Notes: generated by a model not told the origin, from the sequence alone. DNA of 35,226 nt from Bacteroidaceae bacterium (GCA_017521285.1 JAFXDG010000076.1:1-35226), one strand, 5' to 3'; shown: positions 27,546 through 34,544, counted from the stretch's first letter. Numbers and translations are program-made.

Positions 27546-29555
27546 ATGAAACGTTTCTCTATTTCTTTATTTTCTCTGATGTTGCCATTGCTGATGATGG
27601 CACAGGGGTGGCCGGCCAACTATGGTGGCGTAATGTTGCAAGGTTTCTTCTGGGACTCTTTTGTTGATACCCAATGGAGTAATCTGGAGAGTGAATCTGA
27701 TGAAGTGAGTGAATACTTTGACCTCTTGTGGGTGCCGCAGAGCGGAAACTGTAATACCTCGTACAATGTAATGGGCTATGCGCCTGTCTATTGGTATAAT
27801 CAAAACTCAACGTTCGGCACCGAAGCACAGTTGCGTTCAATGATTAATGCTTATAAACAGAAAGGGGTAGGGGTGATTGCAGATGTGGTCATCAACCATC
27901 GTGGTTCGGTGGGTGTTGGTGGCTCGTGGGTCGATTTCCCGGCTGAAATGTATAATGGTGTGACTTATCAGATGGGATTGGCTGATATCTGCAAGAGTGA
28001 TGATGGTGGAAACACTGCCAAGAATTATGCCGTAACCGGTGCTAATGACACAGGCGAAGATTGGGGAGGTATGCGCGACTTGGATCATACGAGCCAAAAC
28101 GTGCAGGATAATGTGGTGGCCTACCTCAACTTCCTGCAGAAAGATTTGGGTTATGCTGGTTTCCGTTATGACATGACCAAAGGATATGCGGCCAAATATA
28201 CAGGCTTGTACAACTCGACAGTTGGAGCAGAATATTCGGTGGGTGAATATTGGGACGGCAATGTGACAGCTTTGAAGAATTGGTTGAATAATACGAAGGT
28301 GGATGGGGCGATACAGTCTGCCACGTTTGACTTCACTACCCGCTACAGTGTGCGCGATGCCTGTAATGGAAACAACTGGAGCAAGTTGGCCAACCGCGGG
28401 TTGGCGGGCGATAAAGCCTATCGTCGCTATGCCGTGACGTTCATTGAGAATCACGATACGCAGTACCGCTCGGCTACGGAGCAAAACGACCCTATCAAGA
28501 ATTACATCGAAGCAGGCAATGCCTTCATTCTCAGTATGCCGGGTACCCCCTGTGTATTCTTGACCCATTGGAAGAATTACCGTGATGAAATCAAGCAGCT
28601 CATCACCCTGCGCAAACTGGTGGGTGTGCATAATCAGAGTGCGTATGCCGAACGCTCCAGTGCAGCCAACCTCTATGCGGCTGAAGTGACGGGTACAAAT
28701 GGCAAACTTATTGTGGCATGTGGAAATGGCACCTATACACCGTCAAATGATTTTGCATTGGTGCTCAGCGGTAAAGCTTACAAGGTTTATGCTTCCAAGT
28801 CTTTGGAGACTCCGTGGGTGAATGTCCCCTCAAGTGAAAAGGAACAGGCTTTCCAAGTGACGCTGACAGCTCTTTCAACCGATGCTGGAGCTAAGTTGGT
28901 ATATACAACGGATGGAAGTGAACCGACTCCTTCAAGCAAAGCCGTGGCCAGTGGTACGGGTATCACCATCAATGCTTCGTGCACATTGAAGGTTGGTTTG
29001 CTCAGTGGTGGAAAAGTAAAGAACATTGTTACCCGAAATTATCAGGTGGTACCCTTTGTTCCTCACACCGTGACGGTGCACGTGAAGGATCCCGGATGGG
29101 CGAAGATGCATTTCTACGCATGGGCCAATGATGGACAAAATACCCAGCTCAATGGCGGATGGCCAGGCAATGCCGTGACGGATACAAAGGTGGTCAATGG
29201 TGCGACGTGGTATTACAAGACGTTTGACATCACTTCTAAAGACTATTCCTTCAATATTATCTTTGATAAAGGAAGCAGCAGCGACCAGACGGTGGACATC
29301 GGCCCTATCAGCGAGGACAAGTATTATATCCTTTCAGCTGACAAAACGAATGGGAAATACACCGTGACGGATGTCACTGAAGCGACAGCCATTGATTCTC
29401 CCAAGGCCGACATTGTGCAAGAAGGGCCAATGCGGGTGTATGCACTGAGCGGTCAGTTGCTCCGTATTTTTCCGCAGGGTACTTCCATTGCTGATGCATT
29501 GCGTCTGTTACCTTCGGGTCTTTACCTGATAAATGGTCAGAAGGTGGTGAAGTAA
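27546..29555 (+). CDS. Secreted GH13 alpha-amylase with CBM26-like module and C-terminal sorting-like domain
   Basis: A 669-aa endo-acting alpha-amylase. The signal peptide (MKRFSISLFSLMLPLLMMAQ) has no lipobox Cys, unlike the SusG lipoprotein of the classical locus. The barrel carries VIADVVINHRG, the nucleophile D209 (GFRYDMTKGY), the acid/base E234 (VGEYWDG) and D304 (FIENHDTQ). Its overall pattern (LQGFFWDSF, MGYAPVYWY) is closer to plant-like GH13 amylases than to SusG. After the barrel comes a chitobiase-like beta domain (LVYTTDGSEPTPSSKAVASG), then a CBM26-like starch-binding module (about 505-600; AKMHFYAWANDG...LNGGWPGNAV). The last 40 residues (MRVYALSGQLLR...LPSGLYLINGQKVVK) resemble type IX secretion sorting domains. 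It occupies the susG position. Confidence 0.88.
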   Translation: MKRFSISLFSLMLPLLMMAQGWPANYGGVMLQGFFWDSFVDTQWSNLESESDEVSEYFDLLWVPQSGNCNTSYNVMGYAPVYWYNQNSTFGTEAQLRSMINAYKQKGVGVIADVVINHRGSVGVGGSWVDFPAEMYNGVTYQMGLADICKSDDGGNTAKNYAVTGANDTGEDWGGMRDLDHTSQNVQDNVVAYLNFLQKDLGYAGFRYDMTKGYAAKYTGLYNSTVGAEYSVGEYWDGNVTALKNWLNNTKVDGAIQSATFDFTTRYSVRDACNGNNWSKLANRGLAGDKAYRRYAVTFIENHDTQYRSATEQNDPIKNYIEAGNAFILSMPGTPCVFLTHWKNYRDEIKQLITLRKLVGVHNQSAYAERSSAANLYAAEVTGTNGKLIVACGNGTYTPSNDFALVLSGKAYKVYASKSLETPWVNVPSSEKEQAFQVTLTALSTDAGAKLVYTTDGSEPTPSSKAVASGTGITINASCTLKVGLLSGGKVKNIVTRNYQVVPFVPHTVTVHVKDPGWAKMHFYAWANDGQNTQLNGGWPGNAVTDTKVVNGATWYYKTFDITSKDYSFNIIFDKGSSSDQTVDIGPISEDKYYILSADKTNGKYTVTDVTEATAIDSPKADIVQEGPMRVYALSGQLLRIFPQGTSIADALRLLPSGLYLINGQKVVK

Positions 29556-29618
29556 AGATGTTCAAGGGTAGGGTGTCCGATTGGTTGTATCCGTCACCTT
29601 GGCTCTGATGTAAAAAAG

Positions 29619-29656
29619 TGCGGCTTGCAAAATATTTTTTCCAAGCCGCATTTTTT
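29619..29656. terminator. Bidirectional terminator between the amylase and oxidoreductase genes
   Basis: TGCGGCTTG (29619-29627) pairs with CAAGCCGCA (29642-29650) and is flanked by T6 on each strand in the reading direction (TTTTTTATTTT on plus, CTTTTTT on minus). It serves the amylase and, from the other side, the convergent gamma-subunit gene. Confidence 0.75.
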
Positions 29657-29683
29657 ATTTTCTCCCGTAGCAAAATGGGTAAA

Positions 29684-29715
29684 TGCAAGCCGCAAAAAAT
29701 ATTTTCCAAGCCGCA
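29684..29715. repeat. Further GCAAGCCGCA repeats next to the terminator
   Basis: Two more copies of the 8-mer CAAGCCGC at about 29685-29692 and 29706-29713 surround an AAAAATATTTTC spacer that is nearly the same as the terminator's loop. They are direct repeats of the terminator's right arm. Confidence 0.6.
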
Positions 29716-29745
29716 AAATTCGCCGATGACGCGGTAAAAGTTTTT

Positions 29746-30288
29746 TTACGCCTCTTTTACAATCTCCATGCCCTTGCGGATGGCCTCCTCGTTCATGGGG
29801 ATAAGGTGGTGGTGGCGCTCGGGCAATGTCTTGCGGAGGGCTTTTACCACACTGTCGATGCTTACCATCGGTTTCAGTTTCAGCAATCCACCGAGGACAA
29901 TCATGTTGAATGCCTTGGAATTACCCATCTCAGCAGCGGCATCCATGGCATCGATGCGATACACCTTGATGTCCTTGCGGGTGGGAGCTTCGGCTATACC
30001 GTAACCGTCGTACATCAGGATACCGCCGGGTTTCACTTTGTTCTCAAACTTTTCCAACGAAGGTTGGTTCAAAATGATGGCCACATCGTATTGGCTGAGG
30101 ATGGGCGATGATATGCGGTCGTCGCTCACAATGACGGTCACATTGGCCGTACCGCCACGTTGCTCGGGACCATAGGCTGGCATCCATGTAACCTCCTTGT
30201 CTTCCATCAATCCTGAGTAAGCCAGAATCTTACCCATAGAGAGCACACCCTGTCCGCCGAATCCGGCTATAATTATCTCTTCTTTCAT
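29746..30288 (-). CDS. korC: 2-oxoacid:ferredoxin oxidoreductase, gamma subunit
   Basis: A 180-aa cytoplasmic subunit of a 2-oxoacid (2-oxoglutarate or branched-chain) ferredoxin oxidoreductase, which decarboxylates the 2-oxoacid to the acyl-CoA and reduces ferredoxin. The start MKEEIIIAGFGGQGVLSMGK and AYGPEQRGGTANVTVIVSDD are diagnostic of the gamma subunit family. The length is normal. In the minus-strand gene order it follows the beta subunit, but a four-helix-bundle gene lies between them. VOR-type naming is equally possible, since substrate cannot be read from sequence. Confidence 0.9.
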   Translation of the reverse strand: MKEEIIIAGFGGQGVLSMGKILAYSGLMEDKEVTWMPAYGPEQRGGTANVTVIVSDDRISSPILSQYDVAIILNQPSLEKFENKVKPGGILMYDGYGIAEAPTRKDIKVYRIDAMDAAAEMGNSKAFNMIVLGGLLKLKPMVSIDSVVKALRKTLPERHHHLIPMNEEAIRKGMEIVKEA

Positions 30289-30300
30289 AATATTTTTTAA

Positions 30301-30345
30301 TATGCTAATATGCCAATTTGCTAATGTGCTAATGAATATTTGGCT
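30301..30345. repeat. Short TGCTAATRTG-type repeat upstream of the gamma subunit
   Basis: Degenerate 8-bp units here (TGCTAATA, TGCCAATT, TGCTAATG, TGCTAATG) are the reverse complement of the CACATTRG arrays found elsewhere in the cluster. An adjoining TTGGCTCCGCCAA is a small inverted repeat. I see no promoter. Confidence 0.5.
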
Positions 30346-30382
30346 CCGCCAATTTGGGGAATCAAAGATTCTAATGTTTTAA

Positions 30383-30730
30383 TTAGGCATTGCTTTTGGC
30401 TGTATTTATTATTTTATTTATGATTCTCTTGATGTCTTGCAAATTCTCCAATATCTCTTCTTGAAAAGGATAACTTTCTGCAAATTTGCACAGAAGTAAC
30501 CAATATTCGGTCTCATCGGCTTCTTTTGCGGCAATTTTCAGTTTGTGGATAAAATCTGCGCGACTTTCGGGGTTTTGTGCTTCGTGTACATTTGCTCCAA
30601 TGGATGTTCCACATCTCATCAACTGATTGGCTATGACAAACTTCTTCTTATCCTCTAAAATAGAAGTGAACTTTATTATGTCAAGAGCGAATTGAAAACT
30701 CTTGTCTAATAAAATATTCCCCGTTTGCAT
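30383..30730 (-). CDS. Four-helix-bundle protein (S23/IVP family)
   Basis: A 115-aa helical protein of the '23S rRNA intervening sequence/four helix bundle' family. Its recognisable pattern is LDKSFQFALDIIKF, ANQLMRCGTSIGANVHEAQN and FIHKLKIAAKEADETEYWLL. Relatives occur as orphans in many Bacteroidetes, and the Avd protein of diversity-generating retroelements shares the fold. No clear function is established for the stand-alone form, and no retroelement parts (template repeat, reverse transcriptase) are seen here. It sits between the beta and gamma subunit genes in the same direction, flanked by micro-repeats on both sides, which suggests a late insertion into the operon. Confidence 0.85.
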   Translation of the reverse strand: MQTGNILLDKSFQFALDIIKFTSILEDKKKFVIANQLMRCGTSIGANVHEAQNPESRADFIHKLKIAAKEADETEYWLLLCKFAESYPFQEEILENLQDIKRIINKIINTAKSNA

Positions 30731-30764
30731 ACTTTGTTGGTGTTTGATGCCGAATGGTGATTAG

Positions 30765-30796
30765 CACATTGGCACATTAGCACATTGGCACATTAC
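30765..30796. repeat. CACATTRG array (4 units) at the beta-subunit stop
   Basis: Four consecutive 8-bp units CACATTGG/CACATTAG/CACATTGG/CACATTAC end on the first base of the minus-strand stop codon of the beta subunit (30796-30798). Confidence 0.75.
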
Positions 30797-31554
30797 TACT
30801 TGTCCTTCAAATCTCCTAATTCATAATACTTGAACATATTCTCTTCCATCCACTTGTTGGACTTCTCGGGCGACATCTTCCAACCGGAGTTGCAGGTCGA
30901 TACAATCTCTACCAAGTTGGATCCTTTGCCGGCCATAGAGTTTTCGAATGCCTTGCGGATGGCCTTCTTTGCCTTACGGATGGCGGCAACGGTGTGTACC
31001 GATTGGCGGGTAACGTAGGCTGTACCTTCCAACTGGGCGGCTATTTCGGTCATCTTCAGGGGATAGCCGTGCAGAGCCACGTCGCGACCATAGGGGCAAG
31101 TTGCGGTCTTCATGCCCACGAGGGTGGTGGGAGCCATCTGTCCACCGGTCATACCATAGATGGCGTTGTTGATGAAGATGATGGTGATGTTTTCTCCACG
31201 GTTCAGTGCATGGATTGTTTCGGCTGTACCGATGCAAGCCAAGTCGCCATCGCCTTGGTAAGTGAATACCAATCGGTCGGGCCACAGGCGCTTGATGGCT
31301 GTTGCTACACCAGGGGCACGTCCGTGGGCTGCTTCCTGCCAGTCGATGTCGATGTACTTGTAGGCAAATACGGCACATCCTACAGGCGATACACCGATGG
31401 TCTTCTCTTCCATCTGCATCTCTTCAATGACTTCAGCGATGAGCTTGTGCACCACACCATGGCTGCATCCCGGGCAGTAGTGCATGGGCACATCGTTCAT
31501 CAGGGTCGGTTTCTTGTAAACCAGATTTTCCGGTTTGATGATATCTTCTTTCAT
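30796..31554 (-). CDS. korB: 2-oxoacid:ferredoxin oxidoreductase, beta (TPP-binding) subunit
   Basis: This 252-aa subunit binds thiamine pyrophosphate and carries out the decarboxylation step. Visible motifs are MHYCPGCSHGVVHKL at the N-terminus, a cysteine motif typical of the family, and the TPP/Mg motif GDGDLACIGTAETIHALNRG, followed by IFINNAIYGMTGGQMAPTT. The C-terminus has STCNSGWKMSPEKS. The length is usual for the short beta subunits that pair with a roughly 360-aa alpha subunit. It follows the 55-aa membrane-protein gene after 27 nt. Confidence 0.92.
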   Translation of the reverse strand: MKEDIIKPENLVYKKPTLMNDVPMHYCPGCSHGVVHKLIAEVIEEMQMEEKTIGVSPVGCAVFAYKYIDIDWQEAAHGRAPGVATAIKRLWPDRLVFTYQGDGDLACIGTAETIHALNRGENITIIFINNAIYGMTGGQMAPTTLVGMKTATCPYGRDVALHGYPLKMTEIAAQLEGTAYVTRQSVHTVAAIRKAKKAIRKAFENSMAGKGSNLVEIVSTCNSGWKMSPEKSNKWMEENMFKYYELGDLKDK

Positions 31555-31581
31555 AATAATCTTTTTTGTTTGTTGTCAACA

Positions 31582-31749
31582 TTAAAATAGGAATCGGAGG
31601 AGAAACTCTGCCAGTTTTACAAATATTGCAGCCGAGCATACATAGATGAACACGTGGTAATCGTCCACCGTATAGTAGCAGATGACTGAGGCTATTGCTC
31701 CGATGATGAACACAATGTTCAAAATGCTTCTGATTTTGTAAACGTTCAT
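31582..31749 (-). CDS. Small two-helix membrane protein inside the oxidoreductase cluster
   Basis: Reading the minus strand from ATG at 31749 gives a 55-aa protein, MNVYKIRSILNIVFIIGAIA followed by SVICYYTVDDYHVFIYVCSA and a basic-hydrophobic end LAEFLLRFLF. Two hydrophobic segments (about 9-26 and 33-50) are joined by a short acidic turn (VDD). It lies between alpha and beta subunit genes, 27 nt before the latter. I recall similar small proteins at the same place in Bacteroidales, but cannot name a family. It could tie the soluble enzyme to the membrane, which is inference from position only. Confidence 0.65.
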   Translation of the reverse strand: MNVYKIRSILNIVFIIGAIASVICYYTVDDYHVFIYVCSAAIFVKLAEFLLRFLF

Positions 31750-31777
31750 ATTATTCTCTAATCTTAACGGATTGTGT

Positions 31778-31833
31778 CACATTGCCACATTAGCACATTG
31801 GCATATTAGCACATTGCCACATTATCACATTAA
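31778..31833. repeat. CACATTRG array (7 units) overlapping the alpha-subunit 3' end
   Basis: Seven 8-bp units (CACATTGC, CACATTAG, CACATTGG, CATATTAG, CACATTGC, CACATTAT, CACATTAA) run into the alpha-subunit gene. The last Met codon and the TGA stop (31825-31827) lie inside the repeat. Confidence 0.75.
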
Positions 31834-32910
31834 TTTCTCCTTCAAGGCACACACCACTTCATCGGGGTCGGGCACAATGCCACCCAAGCGTCCGAAGTGT
31901 TCTACGGGCACACTGCAGTTTACGGCCAGCTTGATGTCTTCCACCATTTGTCCGGCATTGATTTCTACCGATAGTATTCCCTTCACCTGTTTTGCACGCT
32001 CGGCAATCTGCTTGCTGGGGAACGGCCACAGGGTGATGGGGCGCAACAGACCTACCTTGATGCCTTGTGCACGGGCGTCGTCCATCGCCTTTTGGGCAAT
32101 GCGGGCACATGATCCGAAGGCAACGATGAGGTATTCGGCATCCTCGCAATTGATTTCCTCGTAGCGCACCTCGTTCTCCTCGATGAGGCGGTATTTGGCC
32201 TGCAGTTGGATGTTGCGTTTTTCCATTTCGGCGGGGTCAAGCTCCAGTGAGGTGATGATGTTGGGTTGGCGTCCCTTGGTACGTCCGAAGGTTGCCCACG
32301 GGCACTCTTTGGCTATCTCCTCCTCTGTGCGGCGGGGCTTGAAGGGAGGGAGCACCACCTTCTCCATCATCTGGCCGATGACACCATCAGACAATATCAT
32401 GGCCGGGTTGCGGTATTTGAAAGCCAGTTCGAATGAAAGGTCAACAAAATCGGCCATCTCCTGCACTGAGGCCGGAGCCAATACAATGAGACGATAGTCG
32501 CCATGTCCGCCACCCTTCACACTCTGGAAATAGTCTGCCTGACTGGGCTGGATGGTTCCGAGTCCCGGGCCGCCACGCATCACGTTGACGATGAGGCAGG
32601 GCAGTTCGGCACCTGCAATGTAAGAGACACCCTCCTGCATGAGGCTCACACCGGGGCTTGACGATGAGGTAAGCACACGCTTGCCCGCACCGGCACCACC
32701 ATATACCATGTTGATGGAGGCCACTTCACTTTCTGCCTGAAGCACCACCATGCCGGTAGTCTCCCAAGGCTTCTGTTCGGCCAATGTTTCCAATACTTCC
32801 GATTGGGGAGTGATGGGGTATCCGAAGTATCCGTCCGCTCCGCAACGGATGGCTGCGTGGGCGATGGCTTCGTTACCCTTCATCAATACAACTTCTTTTT
32901 CTGTTGCCAT
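31825..32910 (-). CDS. korA: 2-oxoacid:ferredoxin oxidoreductase, alpha subunit (KorA/VorB type)
   Basis: This 361-aa subunit contains the pyrimidine-binding domain of the oxidoreductase (MKGNEAIAHAAIRCGADGYF, then GYPITPQSEVLETLAE and LQAESEVASINMVYGGAGAG) and the C-terminal domain (VAFGSCARIAQKAMDDARAQ, LLRPITLWPFPSKQI). It pairs with the beta, gamma and ferredoxin-like subunits encoded beside it. Length and motifs match subunits often labelled VorB or KorA in Bacteroidetes. The final Met and stop come from an intergenic repeat (see the array at 31778-31833), so the C-terminus has probably been reset by the repeat. Confidence 0.92.
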   Translation of the reverse strand: MATEKEVVLMKGNEAIAHAAIRCGADGYFGYPITPQSEVLETLAEQKPWETTGMVVLQAESEVASINMVYGGAGAGKRVLTSSSSPGVSLMQEGVSYIAGAELPCLIVNVMRGGPGLGTIQPSQADYFQSVKGGGHGDYRLIVLAPASVQEMADFVDLSFELAFKYRNPAMILSDGVIGQMMEKVVLPPFKPRRTEEEIAKECPWATFGRTKGRQPNIITSLELDPAEMEKRNIQLQAKYRLIEENEVRYEEINCEDAEYLIVAFGSCARIAQKAMDDARAQGIKVGLLRPITLWPFPSKQIAERAKQVKGILSVEINAGQMVEDIKLAVNCSVPVEHFGRLGGIVPDPDEVVCALKEKLM

Positions 32911-32978
32911 TATTTTCAGTTCTTTTGTTTTTAATTCTTAAGTTAGGCCTATCCACCATTCACTGTTAAATAGTAATC

Positions 32979-33005
32979 AGTAAAACGTAAATGGTAAATA
33001 GTAAA
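32979..33005. repeat. GTAAATR micro-repeat array after the 4Fe-4S gene
   Basis: Degenerate 7-bp units (GTAAATG, GTAAATA, GTAAATA), preceded by GTAAAAC-like copies, end about 5 nt from the 4Fe-4S gene stop at 33011. The same unit occurs after the GH77 stop at 7387-7410. Confidence 0.55.
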
Positions 33006-33010
33006 TACTC

Positions 33011-33238
33011 TCACTCCTTCACCTTATACACCGAAATGCATCCGTCGGGGCATACAGTTGCGCAAGCCGCACATCCGATGCAGGTGTCATCTTTCACTTC
33101 GCGGGCAAAGTGGTAGCCCTTTTTGTTCACTTCTTTAGAAGTCAGCTCCAGTACGTCCAACGGGCAAGCCACCACACAGAGGTTGCATCCCTTGCACCTT
33201 TCGGTATCGACTACTGTAGCACCTTTTATTTTTGCCAT
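33011..33238 (-). CDS. korD: 2-oxoacid:ferredoxin oxidoreductase, 4Fe-4S (delta) subunit
   Basis: A 75-aa ferredoxin-like protein with two complete [4Fe-4S] motifs, CKGCNLCVVACP (about 15-26) and CIGCAACATVCP (about 53-64). It is expected to carry electrons from the TPP site of the alpha/beta subunits to free ferredoxin. It lies just upstream of the alpha subunit in the same direction, with a 100-nt gap holding a GTAAATR array. Confidence 0.92.
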   Translation of the reverse strand: MAKIKGATVVDTERCKGCNLCVVACPLDVLELTSKEVNKKGYHFAREVKDDTCIGCAACATVCPDGCISVYKVKE

Positions 33239-33276
33239 ACTATATAATTATGAATTATTAATTTTGAATTATTGAA

Positions 33277-33456
33277 TACATTGTCCCATCAGCACATTAT
33301 CACATTGTCCCATCAGCACATTATCACATTGTCCCATCAGCACATTAGCACATTGTCCCATCAGCACATTATCACATTGGCACATTGTCCCATTGTCACA
33401 TTGGCACATTAGCACATTGGCACATTGGCACATTAGCACATTGTCCCATTGTCCCG
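33277..33456. repeat. Large 8-bp/24-bp tandem array between TPR and 4Fe-4S genes
   Basis: About 22 consecutive 8-bp units of the form CACATTNN or CCCATNNN. In the first part they are arranged as a 24-bp higher-order repeat (units CACATTGT, CCCATCAG, CACATTAT): TTGTCCC recurs at 33281, 33305, 33329 and 33353. The array ends exactly at the stop codon of the TPR gene (33457). The short stretch 33239-33276 is AT-rich with GAATTATT copies and no gene. Confidence 0.85.
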
Positions 33457-33732
33457 TTACTGATTATACATGTCCTTGTTGTAGAACTCCAGTATCTCTA
33501 TCAGCATACGATGGGCTTCTACGGCAGGGCTTTCAGGATTCAGGCTGATGGCCTCCAAGTAATTGTTCAGCGCCTGTTGCCAGTCACATAGCTTGCGGTA
33601 GGCATTGCCACGCAAGTAGTACAGTTCGTCATCCTTGCCATCCTTGCCAATCAGTTCGTCCAACTGGCCTATAGCCTCCTGAAGTTTTCCGTCGCTAATG
33701 AGATTCTTTATAGTTTCTTTTGTTTTCGTCAT
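33457..33732 (-). CDS. Small TPR-repeat protein
   Basis: A 91-aa soluble protein, MTKTKETIKNLISDGKLQEA then IGQLDELIGKDG, followed by one clear tetratricopeptide unit, DELYYLRGNAYRKLCDWQQA with NNYLEAISLNPES. TPR units mediate protein contacts. It is the first gene of the oxidoreductase cluster, so it may assist assembly of the complex; this rests on position only. I chose the ATG at 33732; a TTG at 33744 would extend it by four residues but overlaps the -7 box. Confidence 0.8.
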   Translation of the reverse strand: MTKTKETIKNLISDGKLQEAIGQLDELIGKDGKDDELYYLRGNAYRKLCDWQQALNNYLEAISLNPESPAVEAHRMLIEILEFYNKDMYNQ

Positions 33733-33741
33733 AAGCGGCTG

Positions 33742-33776
33742 CAAAGTTACACTATATTTCCGATATATCTATCAAA
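33742..33776 (-). promoter_or_regulatory. Promoter of the TPR-oxidoreductase cluster
   Basis: The minus strand has TAACTTTG at 33749-33742 (TAnnTTTG) and TTTG at 33776-33773, with a 23-nt gap. The -7 box ends only 9 nt before the ATG at 33732, so the leader would be just a few nt. Confidence 0.5.
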
Positions 33777-33780
33777 AAGC

Positions 33781-33809
33781 GAAAAAAGTGGCAAATATTT
33801 TGCCACTTT
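33781..33809 (-). terminator. Terminator of the DUF4468 gene
   Basis: AAAGTGGCAAA (33785-33795) pairs perfectly with TTTGCCACTTT (33799-33809) around a 3-nt loop. On the minus strand a T-run follows. It starts 2 nt after the DUF4468 stop and isolates that gene from the TPR cluster. Confidence 0.85.
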
Positions 33810-33811
33810 GT

Positions 33812-34402
33812 TTATTTCATGATGCTTTTGATAGCTTTCCGATTGATGAATGTCTCCAAATTGGTGAAGATTTCTTCTGTCCTGTCAATTGTCTTGCGTC
33901 TGAACTTTCCACTCTTTTTGGCCAGCTTGGTTCCCTTTTTGTTCAGTCCCCATTCATTGGTAATCCACTCTTCGGCTTTGTATTTCACTCCACCTTCGCG
34001 CTCCTCGTCGTACCAGTAGTGGATGTCGTAGATGTGGGCGACAATCTTTTTGTCATAGCAGTTCAGTTTTATTTTATAGTACAAGCGCGTGCGATCAAGC
34101 GAAAGGAATCGGTTGCTGAATACCATCCACTCTTCGGCGCTTGCGGTCACTTCACATGCCTCGTCGTGGGTTGAAATCATTTTGTGGTTAGGCATATCCT
34201 TCACTGGAGCATACTGCTCGTTCGCCCATTCCTTCACTGCGGCATAAATGTCGCCTACGTTCATCGGTATTTCAAACTCTTTGGTGAAAATTACGCGGCC
34301 GTTCTCTACGGGTACGGCATCCTTGGCCAAATACTTGGCATCTTTTACTTGTGCCACGCCCAGCAGTGGGAGCATGAGCAGCATCATCAGAATCTTTTTC
34401 AT
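33812..34402 (-). CDS. DUF4468 domain-containing secreted protein
   Basis: A 196-aa exported protein. The signal peptide is MKKILMMLLMLPLLGVAQ, followed by VKDAKYLAKDAVPVENGRVI. The pattern FTKEFEIPMNVGDIYAAVKE then SAEEWMVFSNRFLSLDRTRL and HIYDIHYWYDEER matches DUF4468 proteins of Bacteroidales, small beta-rich periplasmic or envelope proteins of unknown role, sometimes with a TBP-like fold. The C-terminus is strongly basic (KKGTKLAKKSGKFRRKT). I chose 34402 rather than the in-frame ATG at 34444 because the signal peptide begins here. It is monocistronic with a good promoter. Confidence 0.8.
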   Translation of the reverse strand: MKKILMMLLMLPLLGVAQVKDAKYLAKDAVPVENGRVIFTKEFEIPMNVGDIYAAVKEWANEQYAPVKDMPNHKMISTHDEACEVTASAEEWMVFSNRFLSLDRTRLYYKIKLNCYDKKIVAHIYDIHYWYDEEREGGVKYKAEEWITNEWGLNKKGTKLAKKSGKFRRKTIDRTEEIFTNLETFINRKAIKSIMK

Positions 34403-34441
34403 TGTCAGTTCGTATTTTCTCTTTATTGTTTTAATAAAAAG

Positions 34442-34473
34442 CAAATGTAGATTATCTTTTCCGAATATCCAAA
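34442..34473 (-). promoter_or_regulatory. Promoter of the DUF4468 gene
   Basis: The minus strand has TTTG at 34473-34470, a 20-nt gap, and TACATTTG at 34449-34442. This is a textbook Bacteroidetes -33/-7 pair and a useful contrast to the operator-linked promoters, which lack the TTTG. Confidence 0.75.
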
Positions 34474-34544
34474 GCTTTGCTTGTTATTTTATATGTTTTT
34501 AAAGGAATGTTCCCATTTCGTGACTGTTCTGCGATTCTTTTTAT

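Noticed and set aside
27546-29555. Calling the amylase susG
   Set aside because: It lacks the lipobox and its barrel resembles plant-like GH13 enzymes; only its position matches susG.
30383-30730. Diversity-generating retroelement accessory gene (avd)
   Set aside because: The fold is similar, but no reverse transcriptase, template repeat or variable repeat is present in the window.
33277-33456. CRISPR array
   Set aside because: The units are only 8 or 24 bp with no unique spacers and no cas genes; it is a simple tandem array.
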